A stretch of 22,544 bases of DNA from Hypsibius dujardini. Taxonomy: Eukaryota > Tardigrada > Eutardigrada > Parachela > Hypsibiidae. This document shows, in pieces, positions 1-10,434 of this stretch. Within the stretch, counting starts at the first letter, position 1, and every line of letters begins with the position of its first letter. The position numbers were made by a program, and so were the translations under genes. The notes under the pieces are model-generated. The model saw only the letters and a list, made by a program, of their open reading frames with translations, had not been told where the DNA came from and did not search any database. The stretch lies in contig LRSR01009953.1 in NCBI GenBank assembly GCA_001579985.1, positions 1-22,544 on the forward strand, written 5' to 3'.

Positions 1-2601
1 TTCTCGAAACGGTAGCACGGTACGTTACAATTTGGCGGTCTATCTTTTGATCCATACCAAAATCAATCCGTAATTGCATCCCAAAATTGGATGCAAGAAC
101 AGCTTATGAATTAAGTGACACTTGCTTGACAAAATTTTGTCATGGAGGGTAAAAAAACGAAATCTAAGAGGTTCATTTGGCAGCATATATTTATACCTCC
201 GGTTACACTTCCTATTGCACCTCTCGCTATACCTCCGGAGTATATATTATCATTGGGGAAAGGGTCAGTCTTGTGCAAATTCTCCCGCTTTGATTGCAGA
301 ATGATTCCATGTCATTTTGCATGACCAACTGGCCTCTAGGGGTGAGAAACAAATGGAAAAATGAAAGTCACAATGGGGAAAATACTTTGACTACCAAAAG
401 GACTAATCAATGGTCACTTGACATTGTACTCGTCTTTTACCAACATGACAAGTATTTTTAGACTCTGCACTTAACAAAACTATTGAAATCGATAAGATTT
501 TCTCCATTTCCAGACTTTTCAAATTTACTCTGAAAAAACTTCTAAATCCCAATACAATTGGTGTAATAAATGGTACTCTGTTTGGTCACCTTTTTAGTTC
601 AGGGATTAAAAAGGGTCAGAAACTGCTTTGTTAAAATGTAACCGTATTTCGGATACTGCTTTTTCGGGAGGGTTTTGCAACATGTGAATGGGATGGCAGT
701 GGAATTGCTGTACGAAAAACAGTGAAGTTAATTTCTTAGATGATTTTTACAGGTTGCACGCAGAATACCTTTTGCTTCATTTTGTGTTTAGTTTATTCAA
801 TATTAGTGGTGACTTATTAAATGTATTTTCTCCGTGACTAAACTAAAACTTTTCTTTGGCGACATTTTCAATATTGGCAAACACTGGACATTTCCATTTC
901 CACTATAAAAATGGTGATTCATAAGTGTAATTAATGTAACACTGATCCCATTTCAAATTCAATTTGGAATCGATTGATATCAGCCGAATATATTTCGGAT
1001 TTGAGATGACGGAGTTATATGCGAACTTCGGAAAGCGTCGTTGGTATTTTCGGCTCTTTTCGCAAACTGCCCAGAGCTCCGCCCCCTCACGTGCGAAAAC
1101 CGGCCAACGCTAATCGATTTCAAATTAAATTTGAAGTGGAATAGTGTTAAGACCATCATATTCGGTGTACATATTATGATGAGTCGCCATTTCGGTCGTT
1201 TGGTTGCTCACCATTGCAAGAAACCGTATCAATGAAACTATTAACAGTCTTTCAAGGCTGACGGGTACCACTTCTCCCCTCCCTCCCCCTCCATGAATGA
1301 AGCAGCTATTTAACACGGCCTGTTCTAGACTCATTGAGGTTCAAATGAATCCTGTTTTTGAAGAGCTAATAATCAATTAGCCATTTTCACATACGACCAG
1401 CTGGAACAGGACGTAATCATCCCCCCCCCCTGGGAGCCCCCCCTTCCAGAAGGGGGGAGAGGGCTTTTTAATATTACTTATTTAAACCAAATAACCAATA
1501 CGCCACAATGGAACAACTGTGTTCTCACTATTCAGTTTGACATGCTACGGAGAATAAAATTATTACGTCTATTATTATTTTTACGGAAAAAAGAGAGGTG
1601 CAATCGAGGGAGCAATTTATCGATTGAAATCGGGCAATCTGTCGCCGCAATGTGTCTAAATTATGAACGACCTTTTGGGATTTGAAATTATTCCACGAGT
1701 TAACTGGAACAGGTTGTGCTTAAATTGGGCTTTGGTTACAGGCATCCCGATATACATCTTGCATTCTTTGACATTCATCAATAATAATGTCGTTTCACCC
1801 AATGAACTTTTAAGCATCACGATTGTGGGAAGATTTAATTTATAATTTTGATATAGAAAGGGTTATTTGCTCACAATCTCACACAACCATGCTATGCTCA
1901 CAAACCGGGTAACCGTTTTGATTACCAATGGTTACGTGGACAACCGTTTTCGCCCAAAGTTAAGGCACCTTTTTACAATGAACACAACCTTTCCAGCTTC
2001 AAAATAACTAAGCTAAAAAGGAGCAGCAACTAATTTTTAATAAACCTAAACCGTCGGCATAGCTCCTTGGCAATGTCGTCATGCGAATCAGACATTTCAG
2101 AGATACTAAACAGATTAAGATTTAATGGACTCGGCAATACTTCCTGAACATGCTTCAAAGGGTGCCATCCCCACCTAGAAGAGGTCGCACTAAAATCTTC
2201 TCGATTACTCAGGAAATTAATGGGTGCAAACTTATTTTTGAGAGCAAGTTCTATCAGTTTCCACTCCCCTCAAGTCCAAAAACAACAGTAACTTAAAATG
2301 CAAAAAGCTAGATATTTAGTTATTTTCTCTTAAGCACTAAGCACATGCTAGAGCTCTTTACGGAAATGAAAACCATTCTTCAATTTAACAATCAGTTGCG
2401 TGTCCACACGCTAAACTCGCCGATGAACAGAAAACCAACAGCTTTTTCTACTTAAATGAGACACGCCATTTCGTCCACAATTTTCTCAGTTTTTGTGATT
2501 TTGCAATTTTATAAAGTGTGCCAATTAGCCCCTTTAAGCAGCCAAGGTAAACTGGTAGAAGTTTTACTTTCATCAAACTGAAAATCAAAAAAGAGTTGAA
2601 G
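1..2601. other. Stretch without a recognised gene
   Basis: I see no ORF with family motifs or a convincing exon chain here on either strand. The DNA is AT-rich and holds the degenerate foldback at 935-1150 and a C-tract/G-tract hairpin at about 1422-1460, where a run of C and a run of G flank a TTCCAGAA loop. The small ORFs present, such as one at 1663-1845, show no recognisable domain. An upstream exon of the 2602 gene could be hidden here. Confidence 0.5.
935..1150. repeat. Degenerate foldback element, copy 1 of a three-copy family
   Basis: Arms at about 950-1010 and 1090-1142 are imperfect inverted repeats around the shared words TCAATTTGGAATCGATTGATATC and its counterpart TAATCGATTTCAAATT. 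The centre contains GAGCTCCGCCCCCTC. The same core, with the GCTCCGCC/GTTCCGCC word next to a GATGCCAAT or CGATTGGCATCAG arm, recurs at 15710-15910 and as a half copy at 8846-8985. The outer limits are uncertain because similarity fades gradually. It is probably a non-autonomous DNA element; no coding capacity is seen. Confidence 0.55.
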
Positions 2602-3491
2602 ATGGAGAGTAAGGGGAAGTTCTCCTCCCTGAAAATGTCTCAGCGTGTCCGCCGCGTGGTCTTATTCTTCTCTCTGATCCGCGAGGGCCTTTCAAAGGTA
2701 ACGTAGTGAACATTAGACTTATTTTGATTTGAAAATGCACTTTGAGCGCTGCATTTAGAGCTTTGTTGAAAATCTGCTTTAACAAGAACGCGGGAGGTTC
2801 AGCCATTACAGTAAATGAAAAAACCCCCTCACTTTCAGGAGGGTCCGGAAGAACCGGTGGATCTTTTTTTCTGGCAAGGATTGGACAAAAATGTGTTGCA
2901 GGTAATCGATTGGCCAAAGAATTATCAAAGTCTTTTTACATTTGAACACCTTTGAGAAACGATGAGAAACTCTGAATTGTTCGGTTTTCCATAACTGGTG
3001 CGGATTGACAGGGACAAAACGTCGATTTGGTGCTTCCCGGAGAAGATGGAATAAACGTAAACAAACCGAAATTAATGCAGATTTTTATGATAAAACGAAA
3101 GAGGAGAACATTCTCTGTGGAATGAGTGGTGACCTAATTTCCCCCTTACTAAAGGGGACGGAGCAGCAATGTCGGTGAAGTTCGTCTCAAAAATTCGATA
3201 AGACAATATTTTAGCCGTCCACTTTATTTGATTATCTTTTGTTAAATCTTCCTAACTGAGCCTTGAAATTGCCCTTTTTGGAACTTGCAGCATATTGCTC
3301 CCTTCAGAAAATGGTTTCAAGGTGATGTCTATAAGAAAAGATTGCCTCAACTTTTGGCGAAAAAAGGTTGCGCGGGTTGTGAGCATAGCTCTCTCTTTGA
3401 TATTTTCACAGACCACTTTAATTCACTCCCAAGAATCAACAATCGGATCATGGAATTTTACGTCAAGGAAGTAAATAGACCTCAGGCCTGA
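2602..3491 (+). CDS. Three-exon gene for a 119-residue protein of unknown function
   Basis: Model: exons 2602-2697, 2839-2901 and 3291-3491, TGA at 3489-3491. All junctions are phase 0: AAG|GTAACG to TTTCAG|GAG, then TTGCAG|GTAATC to CTTGCAG|CAT. The ATG has A at -3 and G at +4, and the frame is open upstream only to a TAA at 2548-2550. Exon 1 has a basic patch followed by a short hydrophobic run (VVLFFSLI), too weak to call a signal anchor. Exon 2 includes DLFFWQGLD. Exon 3 includes a Cys pair (GCAGCEHSS) and NSLPRINNRIMEFYVKE. I do not recognise the family. The gene ends 52 bases from the stop of the converging CASD1-like gene, so the 3' UTRs probably overlap. Exon 3 is the most convincing part; exons 1 and 2 rest on splice phase alone, and further upstream exons are possible. 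Confidence 0.45.
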
Positions 3492-3543
3492 TGGTCAGGT
3501 CTTTTAAAAAATAACGCTGCGCTGAAGCGAAAACTGTGAAGCC

Positions 3544-4897
3544 CTAATTGCGAAATGAATCACCTTGCTTCGCACAAACGTAATCAAATAGAACCTGCGC
3601 GTCAAACTCTTTCGTCCGGCGTCCCAGGTGCAGGCCGTCGTAGGTATCCCTAAACACTCGACTAGCTTCATAATGAGAGCCCCAAAAGATTGACCTTGTC
3701 GTGGATAAGACATTTTTGGCAGCGTTATTGTAAGCGACAATGTTGCGGTCCTTCAGCTTGCCGATCGGGTCGGTGAATTTCCGCCGAATCAACGGCTCCA
3801 AAATGGCATTTTGCGGCACCCAAATAAATGACGTGGATGTTGGAAGCGCTGTGATTGCAGGAACATGTCCCTTCAAATCTCTGAGAAAACACAATCCAAA
3901 CACATAAACATTACATCACTAATCGTGTATGAATTCTTTAAATTTTTTCCAATAATTAAACAGCACTTCGAATTGAATTAGAAGAAAGAATATTTAATAT
4001 TTGATCGCTTGTCAATTGTTTTTACCTTTTTCTTCTACTTTTTTTGTGACTTAATTTATTACTTATTGGCTGTCCGAAAAAAAGCCTTTCCTTCGTCGAT
4101 GAAAATTGAAAAGAAAACAAGGACGTAGAACTCTTGCTAATAATTATTTTCAACTTGAAGTCAAACGAACTTTTGGTACTGTTTGAGGCAGTCCGAGTCA
4201 CTTTTCTTCTGCTTGATGCAGGTCCAGATGGACCACAGACCATGTGAGACCAGCAGTAAATCGGTGCTGCTGCTCGTGGCATCCCTCACAATGCTCCTCA
4301 ATTTTCCATCGGTCAGAGCGACAAGCCAGTGAAATTTCGCTTCCAAACCGATTTCCGGTAAAATCTTGGAGCGGTCATTGTGTTTCGGGATGATTTTTTG
4401 GTTCTCCCGTTGAGCTGCGAGTCCTCTATTGGGATTAGTTGGCGCCGGACCCGGATCTGGTACGGAGTGATTCGTGGTCCAGTCTTCGTCCAGTCCGGTG
4501 GCTTGGTAGAGGAGGGAAAAGTACAACTGCCGCATCCGTGAGTCGCCAGCGATGACAATTTTCAACGGTCTTCCAGTCCGGTTCAACCGCAGCTGAAGGC
4601 ATCGTCTTGTTTGTCTGTAATCAGGTAGTGAAAGCCAAAATTTGAAGCGCATGGAATTTTTATGGAATTTTCATCAGGACTCCATCAAGAGAGAGTAAGA
4701 TGGCAGCGAGGTGGATATGCAAACGCTTACTCAGTTGTCAAGTACGCGAGCTCCGCTTGGCATGGCTTGGACGGGGGTTGAAAAATCCCAACTGAAAAGC
4801 GGTCATTCTCCTCAAACTGCGGCAGTCCGGTGAATAATAGAACTAACGTGCAAGTACTCCCGATGATGATGAGGCTCGCGCAGAAAGTCCAGTGCAT
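3544..4897 (-). CDS. CASD1-like SGNH/PC-esterase, probable glycan O-acetyltransferase or esterase
   Basis: Model on the minus strand: exons 4897-4731, 4614-4171 and 3880-3544; 948 nt, 315 residues, TAG at 3546-3544. Junctions: GA|GTAAGC to TTACAG|A, then AA|GTTCGT (weak donor) to TCTCAG|A. Residues 5-22 form a signal anchor after a short cytoplasmic tail, giving a type II Golgi topology. The catalytic block I nucleophile lies in IVIAGDSRMRQLY (Ser81), and the C-terminal Asp-His pair is in YDGLHLG (Asp285, His288). Between them, FIWVPQNAILEPL and IVAYNNAA match the pattern of the CASD1 N-terminal SGNH domain, which in vertebrates transfers acetyl groups to sialic acid. The reading frame stops right after this domain, so the multi-pass membrane part of vertebrate CASD1 is absent. 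The true substrate is unknown. The start chosen is the first ATG before the anchor. Confidence 0.85.
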
Positions 4898-5619
4898 ATT
4901 TTCATGATACACTTTCCAACTCCTCCAAAAAGTGTGCCACTTTCGGTCGCATCATTACTAATACACTGATGTAATTGTGCCACTCGAGCGAGGAGGTAAT
5001 CATCTAAAGGCCAAAAAACGGTCTCAGATCGGTGACTCTCTGTTCAGCGCATCAAGAGACGCAGAGTGTTTTTCTCTCTCTCTCTCTCAGTGTCATCATC
5101 AATGACATCGACTCACGCTGTTTCAGTTCAAGGTCGACCGCCTCCGGATTTGCGTTCCTTCATGTACCAATACTTAGAATAACGACTAGCGCTGAGGAAA
5201 TAAGATTATAATTAGGGATGGTAAACTAAAGAAACTAATCTAACTTAACTTTTAGTCTAAACTAAATCTATCATCTCTACTTGACTGCAAGTCATTTAAT
5301 CATGCACAAGTTGTATTGTGGAGTACCTCATCAATCCTACCTGAGAAAGTGCCTGGTTACGACCCACACAAGAAGAGTTTTCTCTCCGGAAGAATAGGTC
5401 TGTAGCATGCACAGAAGCGCACAAAGTATAATGCAACGAAAATAACCTTCTCATACAAACATGCCATAATTAGCATTGCGGCAGACTGGGTAAGCCAATT
5501 AATGAAGGCATGTGAACGCTTCGTTAAACACGGCATGGGGCAGTCAGTCCATCAATGACTCGTACCATCAACTGCTCTACTTACCTGAAATAATGATCCG
5601 CCTCAACGAGCCGCCTTTA
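4898..5619. promoter_or_regulatory. Divergent intergenic region between the CASD1-like and HtrL-like genes
   Basis: This region lies between two genes read outward in opposite directions (CASD1-like to the left, HtrL-like to the right), so both promoters probably lie here or in the adjoining foldback. A (TC)8 tract is at 5073-5088. I found no clear TATA box or initiator. An ORF starting at about 5512 runs into the foldback and is not credible as a gene. Confidence 0.35.
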
Positions 5620-6158
5620 CAGTCAGAGGCTCGTTTAGGATCCTTACAAGTCGGAACCAGAACCCCCCCCCATCCTAGGGCCAGGGGGTGGGCAAACGGG
5701 CAAAATGTTTTTATTTCAAGAGTGAACCCAAAATTCGGCCTCTTGTCCCTGATTATTTTGAAACTTGTGGGCGCGTGGGGGTCTGATTTTCAGGGGCCCA
5801 CCTGTATTTTCAAAACATTTTTAAAAAGGTCAATTTGTTTATTAACTTTGGATTGTTTTTGAATTTTTCGAGTCTCCATTTGTATTCATCAATAGGGAGC
5901 TTGCACTGGATCTCAACAAACCTCATATTCAAACGAAAAACCGATGCTTTTGAAAATGTTTTGAAATCGCACGTGGGCCCCTGAAAATCAGACCCCAACA
6001 CCCCCATAAGTTTCAAAATGATCAGGGAAATGAGGCCGAATTTTGGGTTAAATCTTCAAAAAAATGCATTTTGCCCCTTTGCCCACCCCCTGGCCCTATC
6101 GTGGGGGGGGGGTGGTCTGGGGCCGACCTGTAAGGAACCTGAACGAGCCTCTGATTGC
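5620..6158. repeat. Long foldback element with arms over 200 bp
   Basis: The left arm (about 5620-5830) and right arm (about 5935-6158) are inverted copies. They share the outer word CAGAGGCTCGTT, a C-tract followed by AGGGCCAGGGGGTGGGCAAA, the word AAAATTCGGCCTC, and the inner word GTCTGATTTTCAGGGGCCCAC. The arms are around 80-90 percent identical by eye and enclose about 100 bp. The element ends about 110 bp before the HtrL-like start codon. ORFs across it are fragments of the inverted arms and not genes. It is probably a non-autonomous DNA transposon. Confidence 0.85.
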
Positions 6159-6268
6159 AGTCACACACCAGATGAACGTATACCTCATCGACCCCAGAAG
6201 ACCTTCGTTGCCCCTTCATCTCATGGCTGTCATTAATATAATTGCTGCGTCATCCATCCCAGAGGATC

Positions 6269-7967
6269 ATGCTGAAAAGAACAGCCTCAACGGGGCACTT
6301 CCAGCACATCCCCTCCACGGATGTGTACTTTCGTGTCATTTCAGCCGAGCTCTTCCCAGCTGTACGAGTTTGTGGCTTCCTCTACGTAACTCTCTATCTT
6401 TTCCTCGTGAGTGACTCGTTTTTTTACATCGGTTCACTGCAAAACGCTCGCAGCGTACATCGTCAAAAACGAGCGCAATTCGAGGGCTCTTCCCATCACG
6501 ATCGGTCGGTGGTGACGGTCGTCTCCGCTTACTACAACCTCCACTCCCCGAAGCACTCCCACGGGGATTACGCCGTGTGGATGAGCAACTTCCTAAGTGA
6601 GGTTCCGTGTTATTTGTACATTTTTACCGACGATGAGAGCTACCCGATGCTGCGCGAATTGCGGTCTGCCCATTTAAATCGCACCAAATTCCTCATCAAG
6701 CCCTTTGAGGAGCTTCGAATGGCGAAATTGGGCGAGGCCTTTTGGAGGAAGCACTACGATATGGATCCTCGGTGGAAGCGGCACAATTCCCGGCTCTACA
6801 TTATTTGGAATGAGAAGACGAATTTCGTGATGGACGCGATTGGGGATGATCCATTTAATTCGGACTACTTCATCTGGTGGGAGGAGCCATGTGACAAATT
6901 ATACTCAGGCTGATGAAGCAACCTAGACCCTGAGATAAATAAATACAAATGAATAAATGAACATGAAAATACATAAATCAAAATGTATTTGTTAACATTT
7001 ATTAAAATAATTTAAAATAAAAGGATCTGGATTTGGTATTGATAATTGAGATATTATTTCGTCTCTGATGACTTGAATGTCTGACAAATATTTGTGGAAT
7101 ATAAATTGCACGTTCTAGTACCGGGAATCTAGTTATTGTTTTACTTTCCTCCTAATTGAAAATTAATCACAATAATCACGCAACTGTGTAGACTAATTGT
7201 CAAGTTGAATTGACGGATAGGAAAAACTTTCCAATACCCTTTGATCATAACGAAACCTACGAATTTGTTCAAAAATAATACTCTACCTGCTTGGTTTGAA
7301 TAACTTTTTACGGAGATTTCCATTACACTCTTTATAAGCTGGTTCTACGTATTTGTGTGTGCCCAGAATTAAACTAACAAAATTAAAAATTAAAAAATGG
7401 TATCCTAATAATAGTAAAAAATTATAAATAATAATAATAAATAATAGTAAATAATAATAGTAAGACAATAGTATCCCAACCATTTAGTAGGCTTCAGAAA
7501 ATACCAACGCGTTTACTAACTTTATTTCACTGTTCAACATTTCTAGGTGCGACATTGGATCCTTCAGGAATGCCAGTCGCCTGCCGCAGCTTCGGACCTT
7601 TCCAAACGAGAAGAAAATTAGTCAGCTGGATTCGACGAAAATTCACATGGAAATACTGTATCCCTTTAGGAGGCGGGATTATGCGTTGCTACCGAACAAC
7701 GGTCTGCCCGTCCGGCGTTTTCAGAAAGAAGTTCGCCTCGCCGGAGGCTTCATGGTCGGTCACCGACGAGCTTGGCAGAAATGGAACGGAATTTTCTACG
7801 AGACTTTAATGAGGATGAGCGAAGCGAACCGTTTTGTGGGGGACGATCAAATTGTCATGGTTAACGTGGCGGTTTTACATCCCGAACTGACCAAGTTCAT
7901 CACGCCTAAACCGTATTTCAACGACACCGGAGACGGCTGGTTTTACTTTCAGTATTTATTTTCATGA
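6269..7967 (+). CDS. HtrL/YibB-family type II membrane protein, putative glycosyltransferase
   Basis: Model: exons 6269-6876 and 7547-7967; 1029 nt, 342 residues, TGA at 7965-7967. The donor is TCATCTG|GTGGGAG and the acceptor TTTCTAG|GTGC, with a perfect TACTAAC branch point at 7514-7520. Splicing joins YFIW to CDIGSFRN, restoring the family's central Trp/Asp-Ile-Gly motif; unspliced reading ends after 12 more codons. Residues about 34-54 form a signal anchor, followed by a short stem and then SVVTVVSAYYNL, the usual start of the HtrL_YibB domain. Further family-like stretches are PCYLYIFTDDES, LYIIWNEKTNFV, LAGGFMVGHRRAW and RFVGDDQIVM, ending in DGWFYFQYLFS. Bacterial relatives lie in lipopolysaccharide core loci and the family also occurs in invertebrates; the reaction is not established. 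The ATG at 6269 was chosen as the first Met before the anchor. Confidence 0.85.
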
Positions 7968-8592
7968 TGATCAATCACAATTAACGTGTTCTTTCAAGTC
8001 GTTTATTTTCTGCATATCGAAGATGACAGCGAACAAAATTGTGTCCACTCGATATGTGTCTGTGTCTGTGTCTGTGTCTGTGTCTATGTCTGTGTCTGTG
8101 TCTGTGTCTGTGTCTGTGTCTGTGTCTGTGTCTGTGTCTGTGTCTGTGTCTGTGTCTGTGTATGTGTCTGTGTATGTGGCTGTGGCTGTGTCTGTGTCTG
8201 TGTCTGTGTCTGTGTCTGTGTGTCTGTGTCTGTGTCTGTGTCTGTGTCTGTGTCTGTGTCTGTGTCTGTGTCTGTGGCTGTGTATGTGGCTGTGTCTATG
8301 TCTACGTCTGTGTCTGTGTCTGTGTATGTGGCTGTGTCTGTGCCTGGTAGCTGGGCTATGATTTCTGCGAGCTTGCATTCTCTTACTCGTTCGGACAACG
8401 ACACGGAGGAAGTAATTATGCGCTCCACTCTCGGTTCTTCTTCTGTTTCCGCCACGGTCGATTACAGGCTAAAACGAGTGACAATATGTACTATGTACAT
8501 CAGTAAGAGAAAGCTACGCAATTAAGTCGGCTAATAATCCGGAAAAGCCCAACGGTACTGAGATGCTCCTGCCCACTGCAACTAATACGTAC
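7968..8592. other. Intergenic stretch after the HtrL-like gene
   Basis: It is dominated by the hexanucleotide satellite described separately. The remaining 8346-8592 reads open on both strands. A minus-strand stretch at about 8440-8345 looks mildly coding (ITSSVSLSERVRECKLAEI) but has no splice phase that fits the orphan exon at 8593-8856, so it is not called. No polyadenylation signal for the HtrL-like gene was obvious. Confidence 0.4.
8046..8345. repeat. TGTGTC hexanucleotide microsatellite
   Basis: About 300 bp of TGTGTC units, interrupted by TATGTC, TATGTG, TGTGGC and one out-of-register TG step near 8220. Because the unit is six bases, all frames stay open and give false dipeptide proteins (Cys-Val, Ser-Val, Asp-Thr, His-Arg). 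These are not genes. Confidence 0.97.
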
Positions 8593-8856
8593 CTTCAGGG
8601 TCATGCCGTCTGCTGTTTTGTACCGGTAATAGTGCTGAAACTGTAAATAAAAGGGTTTTGGGCTAATTTCATACCCATTTTTGCCACCTATATGGGTGCA
8701 ATAATTACTTATGGATATTTGGAGGGACCCGCGACGACACTCCTGCTGGTCGCCGCAGTTTGCCATCTTTATTCTTCTTAATTTGTCAGCATTGATGTAC
8801 TGGAATTTCAAGCTGGACAACCTCATATGCTCGGGTACGTCAAACCCCATAGCTCC
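8593..8856 (-). CDS. Orphan coding-looking exon of unknown family (partial gene or relic)
   Basis: The minus strand is open with strongly protein-like content: HMRLSSLKFQYINADKLRR, ANCGDQQECRRGSLQIS, NYCTHIGGKNGYE and PFYLQFQHYYRYKTADGM. Cysteines, aromatic residues and glycine turns suggest an extracellular beta-sandwich-type domain, but I do not recognise the family. The open frame ends at a textbook donor, CTGAAG|GTACGTAT, with the last exon base at 8593. The 5' side runs into the half foldback at 8846-8985. An ATG at 8850-8848 could be a start, or the upstream exon junction may have been lost. No partner exons could be placed on either side; the only upstream minus-strand space is occupied by the C1GALT1-like gene on the other strand. 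It could be a relic cut by the repeat, or part of a nested gene. Confidence 0.4.
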
Positions 8857-8985
8857 GCCTCCTGACACCCAACAATATTTTTGTTGATGCCAATTGATTC
8901 TTAAATAACTTTTCGATGTGGTAGTGTCAAAAGATTCTTAATTTGACGTTTTCCAAGAAATCATACTTTTTGCAGTGGCAATAAA
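8846..8985. repeat. Half foldback element, copy 2 of the three-copy family
   Basis: This stretch follows the right arm of the 15432-16193 element. Shared words in order are TAGCTCCGCCTCCTG (against TAGTTCCGCCCCCTG), TTGTTGATGCCAATTGATT, a GTGTCAAAA word, TTTTCCAA, and TTTTTGCAGTGG (against TTTTTACAGTGG). The left arm is missing; its place is taken by the orphan exon at 8593-8856. Confidence 0.6.
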
Positions 8986-9038
8986 TATTACAAATATTTA
9001 TTTATATGAATAAATAAATAAATATTTTATTATTGCAG

Positions 9039-10203
9039 GGCAACACCCTTCGGTGTCGGAACGGATGCTACGTAAAAGAGACACAGGGTCTGCGTCCAGC
9101 ACGAATGCTGCCGGTCCTCGGATCTTCTGCATGATCAACCATAAAGCCGGGAACAAGGCTAGAGCGAAGGCCGTCCAGGCCACGTGGGCTCGCCGATGTG
9201 ACGGTTACACTTTCGCCAGCACTCGTTCGGTACCGGGAGCGTCCACAATCCTCATCGCCAGAAACGAATCTCGACAGGTCATATGGGCCAAGGTCCAGGC
9301 CATGATACGGTCAGTGCAAATACATTTTGCGCTGTTTCTTCCACTTCCTCTTTCCGGTATTTGAAATGAAGAACAAAAGTCCTTTTTTAAGCCTTCATAA
9401 TAATTTGGAGGACTTGTGTGCCTCTTGTTAAAATGTCACCTCAAAGCATGCTTGAATAATTGATTAACTGTTGTAGATATGCGGATGGCATTCGCGATGA
9501 TTTTGACTGGTTCATCAAGACCGACGACGACACCTACGTCATCGTAGAGAATCTCCGGCACTTCCTCCAGGCGCGTTCTCCCACTGAGCCGGTTTATATC
9601 GGCACAGAACTAGCGAAAGAAATCCCAGGAGGTGAATAAACCTGCGATAAACTACAACGCACACTAAAAAACTGTTTTAATTGGGCATCTTTTATTTATA
9701 TATTTGTTTGGTTGGTTGAGGGTACCTTTCCGGGGGAGCTGGATACGTCTTCAGCAGAAAAGCCATCGAGTTACTCAGACGCGGCTTCGACAGGGACGTC
9801 TGCAACTTCACCGACACCTGGATGGAAGAAGTGCCACTGGAGGAATGTGCCCGCAAAGTCGGCGTCCATCATGACGGCGAAACGCTGGACGACCTCGGAC
9901 GAGCGCGATTTCTCCCGCACAATCCCAAAGTTCACTTCACTCCAGGCAACGAGAACTTGGTAAGAAAATTGTCCAAACGACTTGGAGAAAGTTCTACGCT
10001 TTATTCATTTTTGTTGTTGCTCCGATTTTGTTTAACTCTGTCCTGGTTTTTTGTTTCTTTACTCTCAGCTGGGTTGGTTGAAGTACAGCCTGGGACATCA
10101 TCGCAACTGCTGCTCCGACAGCGCCATTTCCTTTCACTACGTCACTCCGATTAACATGTACATTTACGATTATCTCATTTATAATTTGAAGCCACACCGG
10201 TGA
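9039..10203 (+). CDS. C1GALT1-like: Core-1 beta-1,3-galactosyltransferase (C1GALT1-like), 5' end not found
   Basis: Exons 9039-9309, 9477-9631, 9721-9959 and 10069-10203, TGA at 10201-10203; 265 codons after the split first codon. Junctions: ATACG|GTCAGT to TTGTAG|A, GGAG|GTGAAT to TTGAG|GG, and TTG|GTAAGA to CTCAG|CTG, with introns of 167, 89 and 109 bp. GT31 features in order: RIFCMINHKAGNKARAK, TWARRC, the acidic metal-binding motif in WFIKTDDDTYV, PVYIG, YLSGGAGYVFSRKA, and the C-terminal CCSDSAISFHYV, the hallmark of T-synthase. The family adds galactose to GalNAc-Ser/Thr in the Golgi, making core 1 O-glycans. Exon 1 begins after an acceptor (TATTGCAG), so an upstream exon with the signal anchor is expected, but none is visible back to the HtrL-like gene. 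If translation starts at the in-exon ATG at 9065, the product has no anchor. It converges with the GXYLT-like gene, whose stop is 232 bp away. Confidence 0.9.
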
Positions 10204-10434
10204 TGCTGCTCCTCCAAAATAGACCTTTTTATTCTTGCAAACTGCCAGATGAAAATGACAGAAATGCGCTATTTTTGTACCTCGCACCTCACTGTGCAGT
10301 AGCATCGAGAAGCTTTTTTGGCAGACTGGCAAAGCTCACAAAAGCATAGGAGGATATCCATCATTGCAAAATGGTAGCAGGTTCTTATACTCGTCTTATG
10401 ATCTTAGGATGGATTATATGGATAAAAAAGACGG

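Noticed and set aside
1125-1845. ORFs at 1125-1334 (-) and 1663-1845 (+)
   Set aside because: The first overlaps the foldback copy; the second has no recognisable features.
2585-2917. Minus-strand 110-codon ORF
   Set aside because: Antisense to exons 1-2 of the 2602 gene with low-complexity composition and no motif; the plus strand has the phased splice sites. This choice is only moderately firm.
3504-3740. Minus-strand ORF overlapping the end of the CASD1-like gene
   Set aside because: A shadow frame of exon 3, which has the DGLH motif in the other frame.
5512-6414. Plus-strand ORFs starting at 5512, 6018 and 6064
   Set aside because: They run through the arms of the foldback at 5620-6158 and show mirrored peptides from inverted copies.
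6877-6913. Single-exon HtrL-like protein ending EEPCDKLYSG
   Set aside because: This is intron readthrough; splicing at 6877/7546 restores the family motif and the rest of the domain.
6269-7967. Recent bacterial transfer of the HtrL/YibB gene
   Set aside because: It has a spliceosomal intron with a TACTAAC branch point and a signal anchor, and the family already occurs in invertebrates.
7971-8525. Long ORFs of alternating Cys-Val, Ser-Val, Asp-Thr and His-Arg on both strands
   Set aside because: They are translations of the TGTGTC hexanucleotide repeat, which keeps every frame open.
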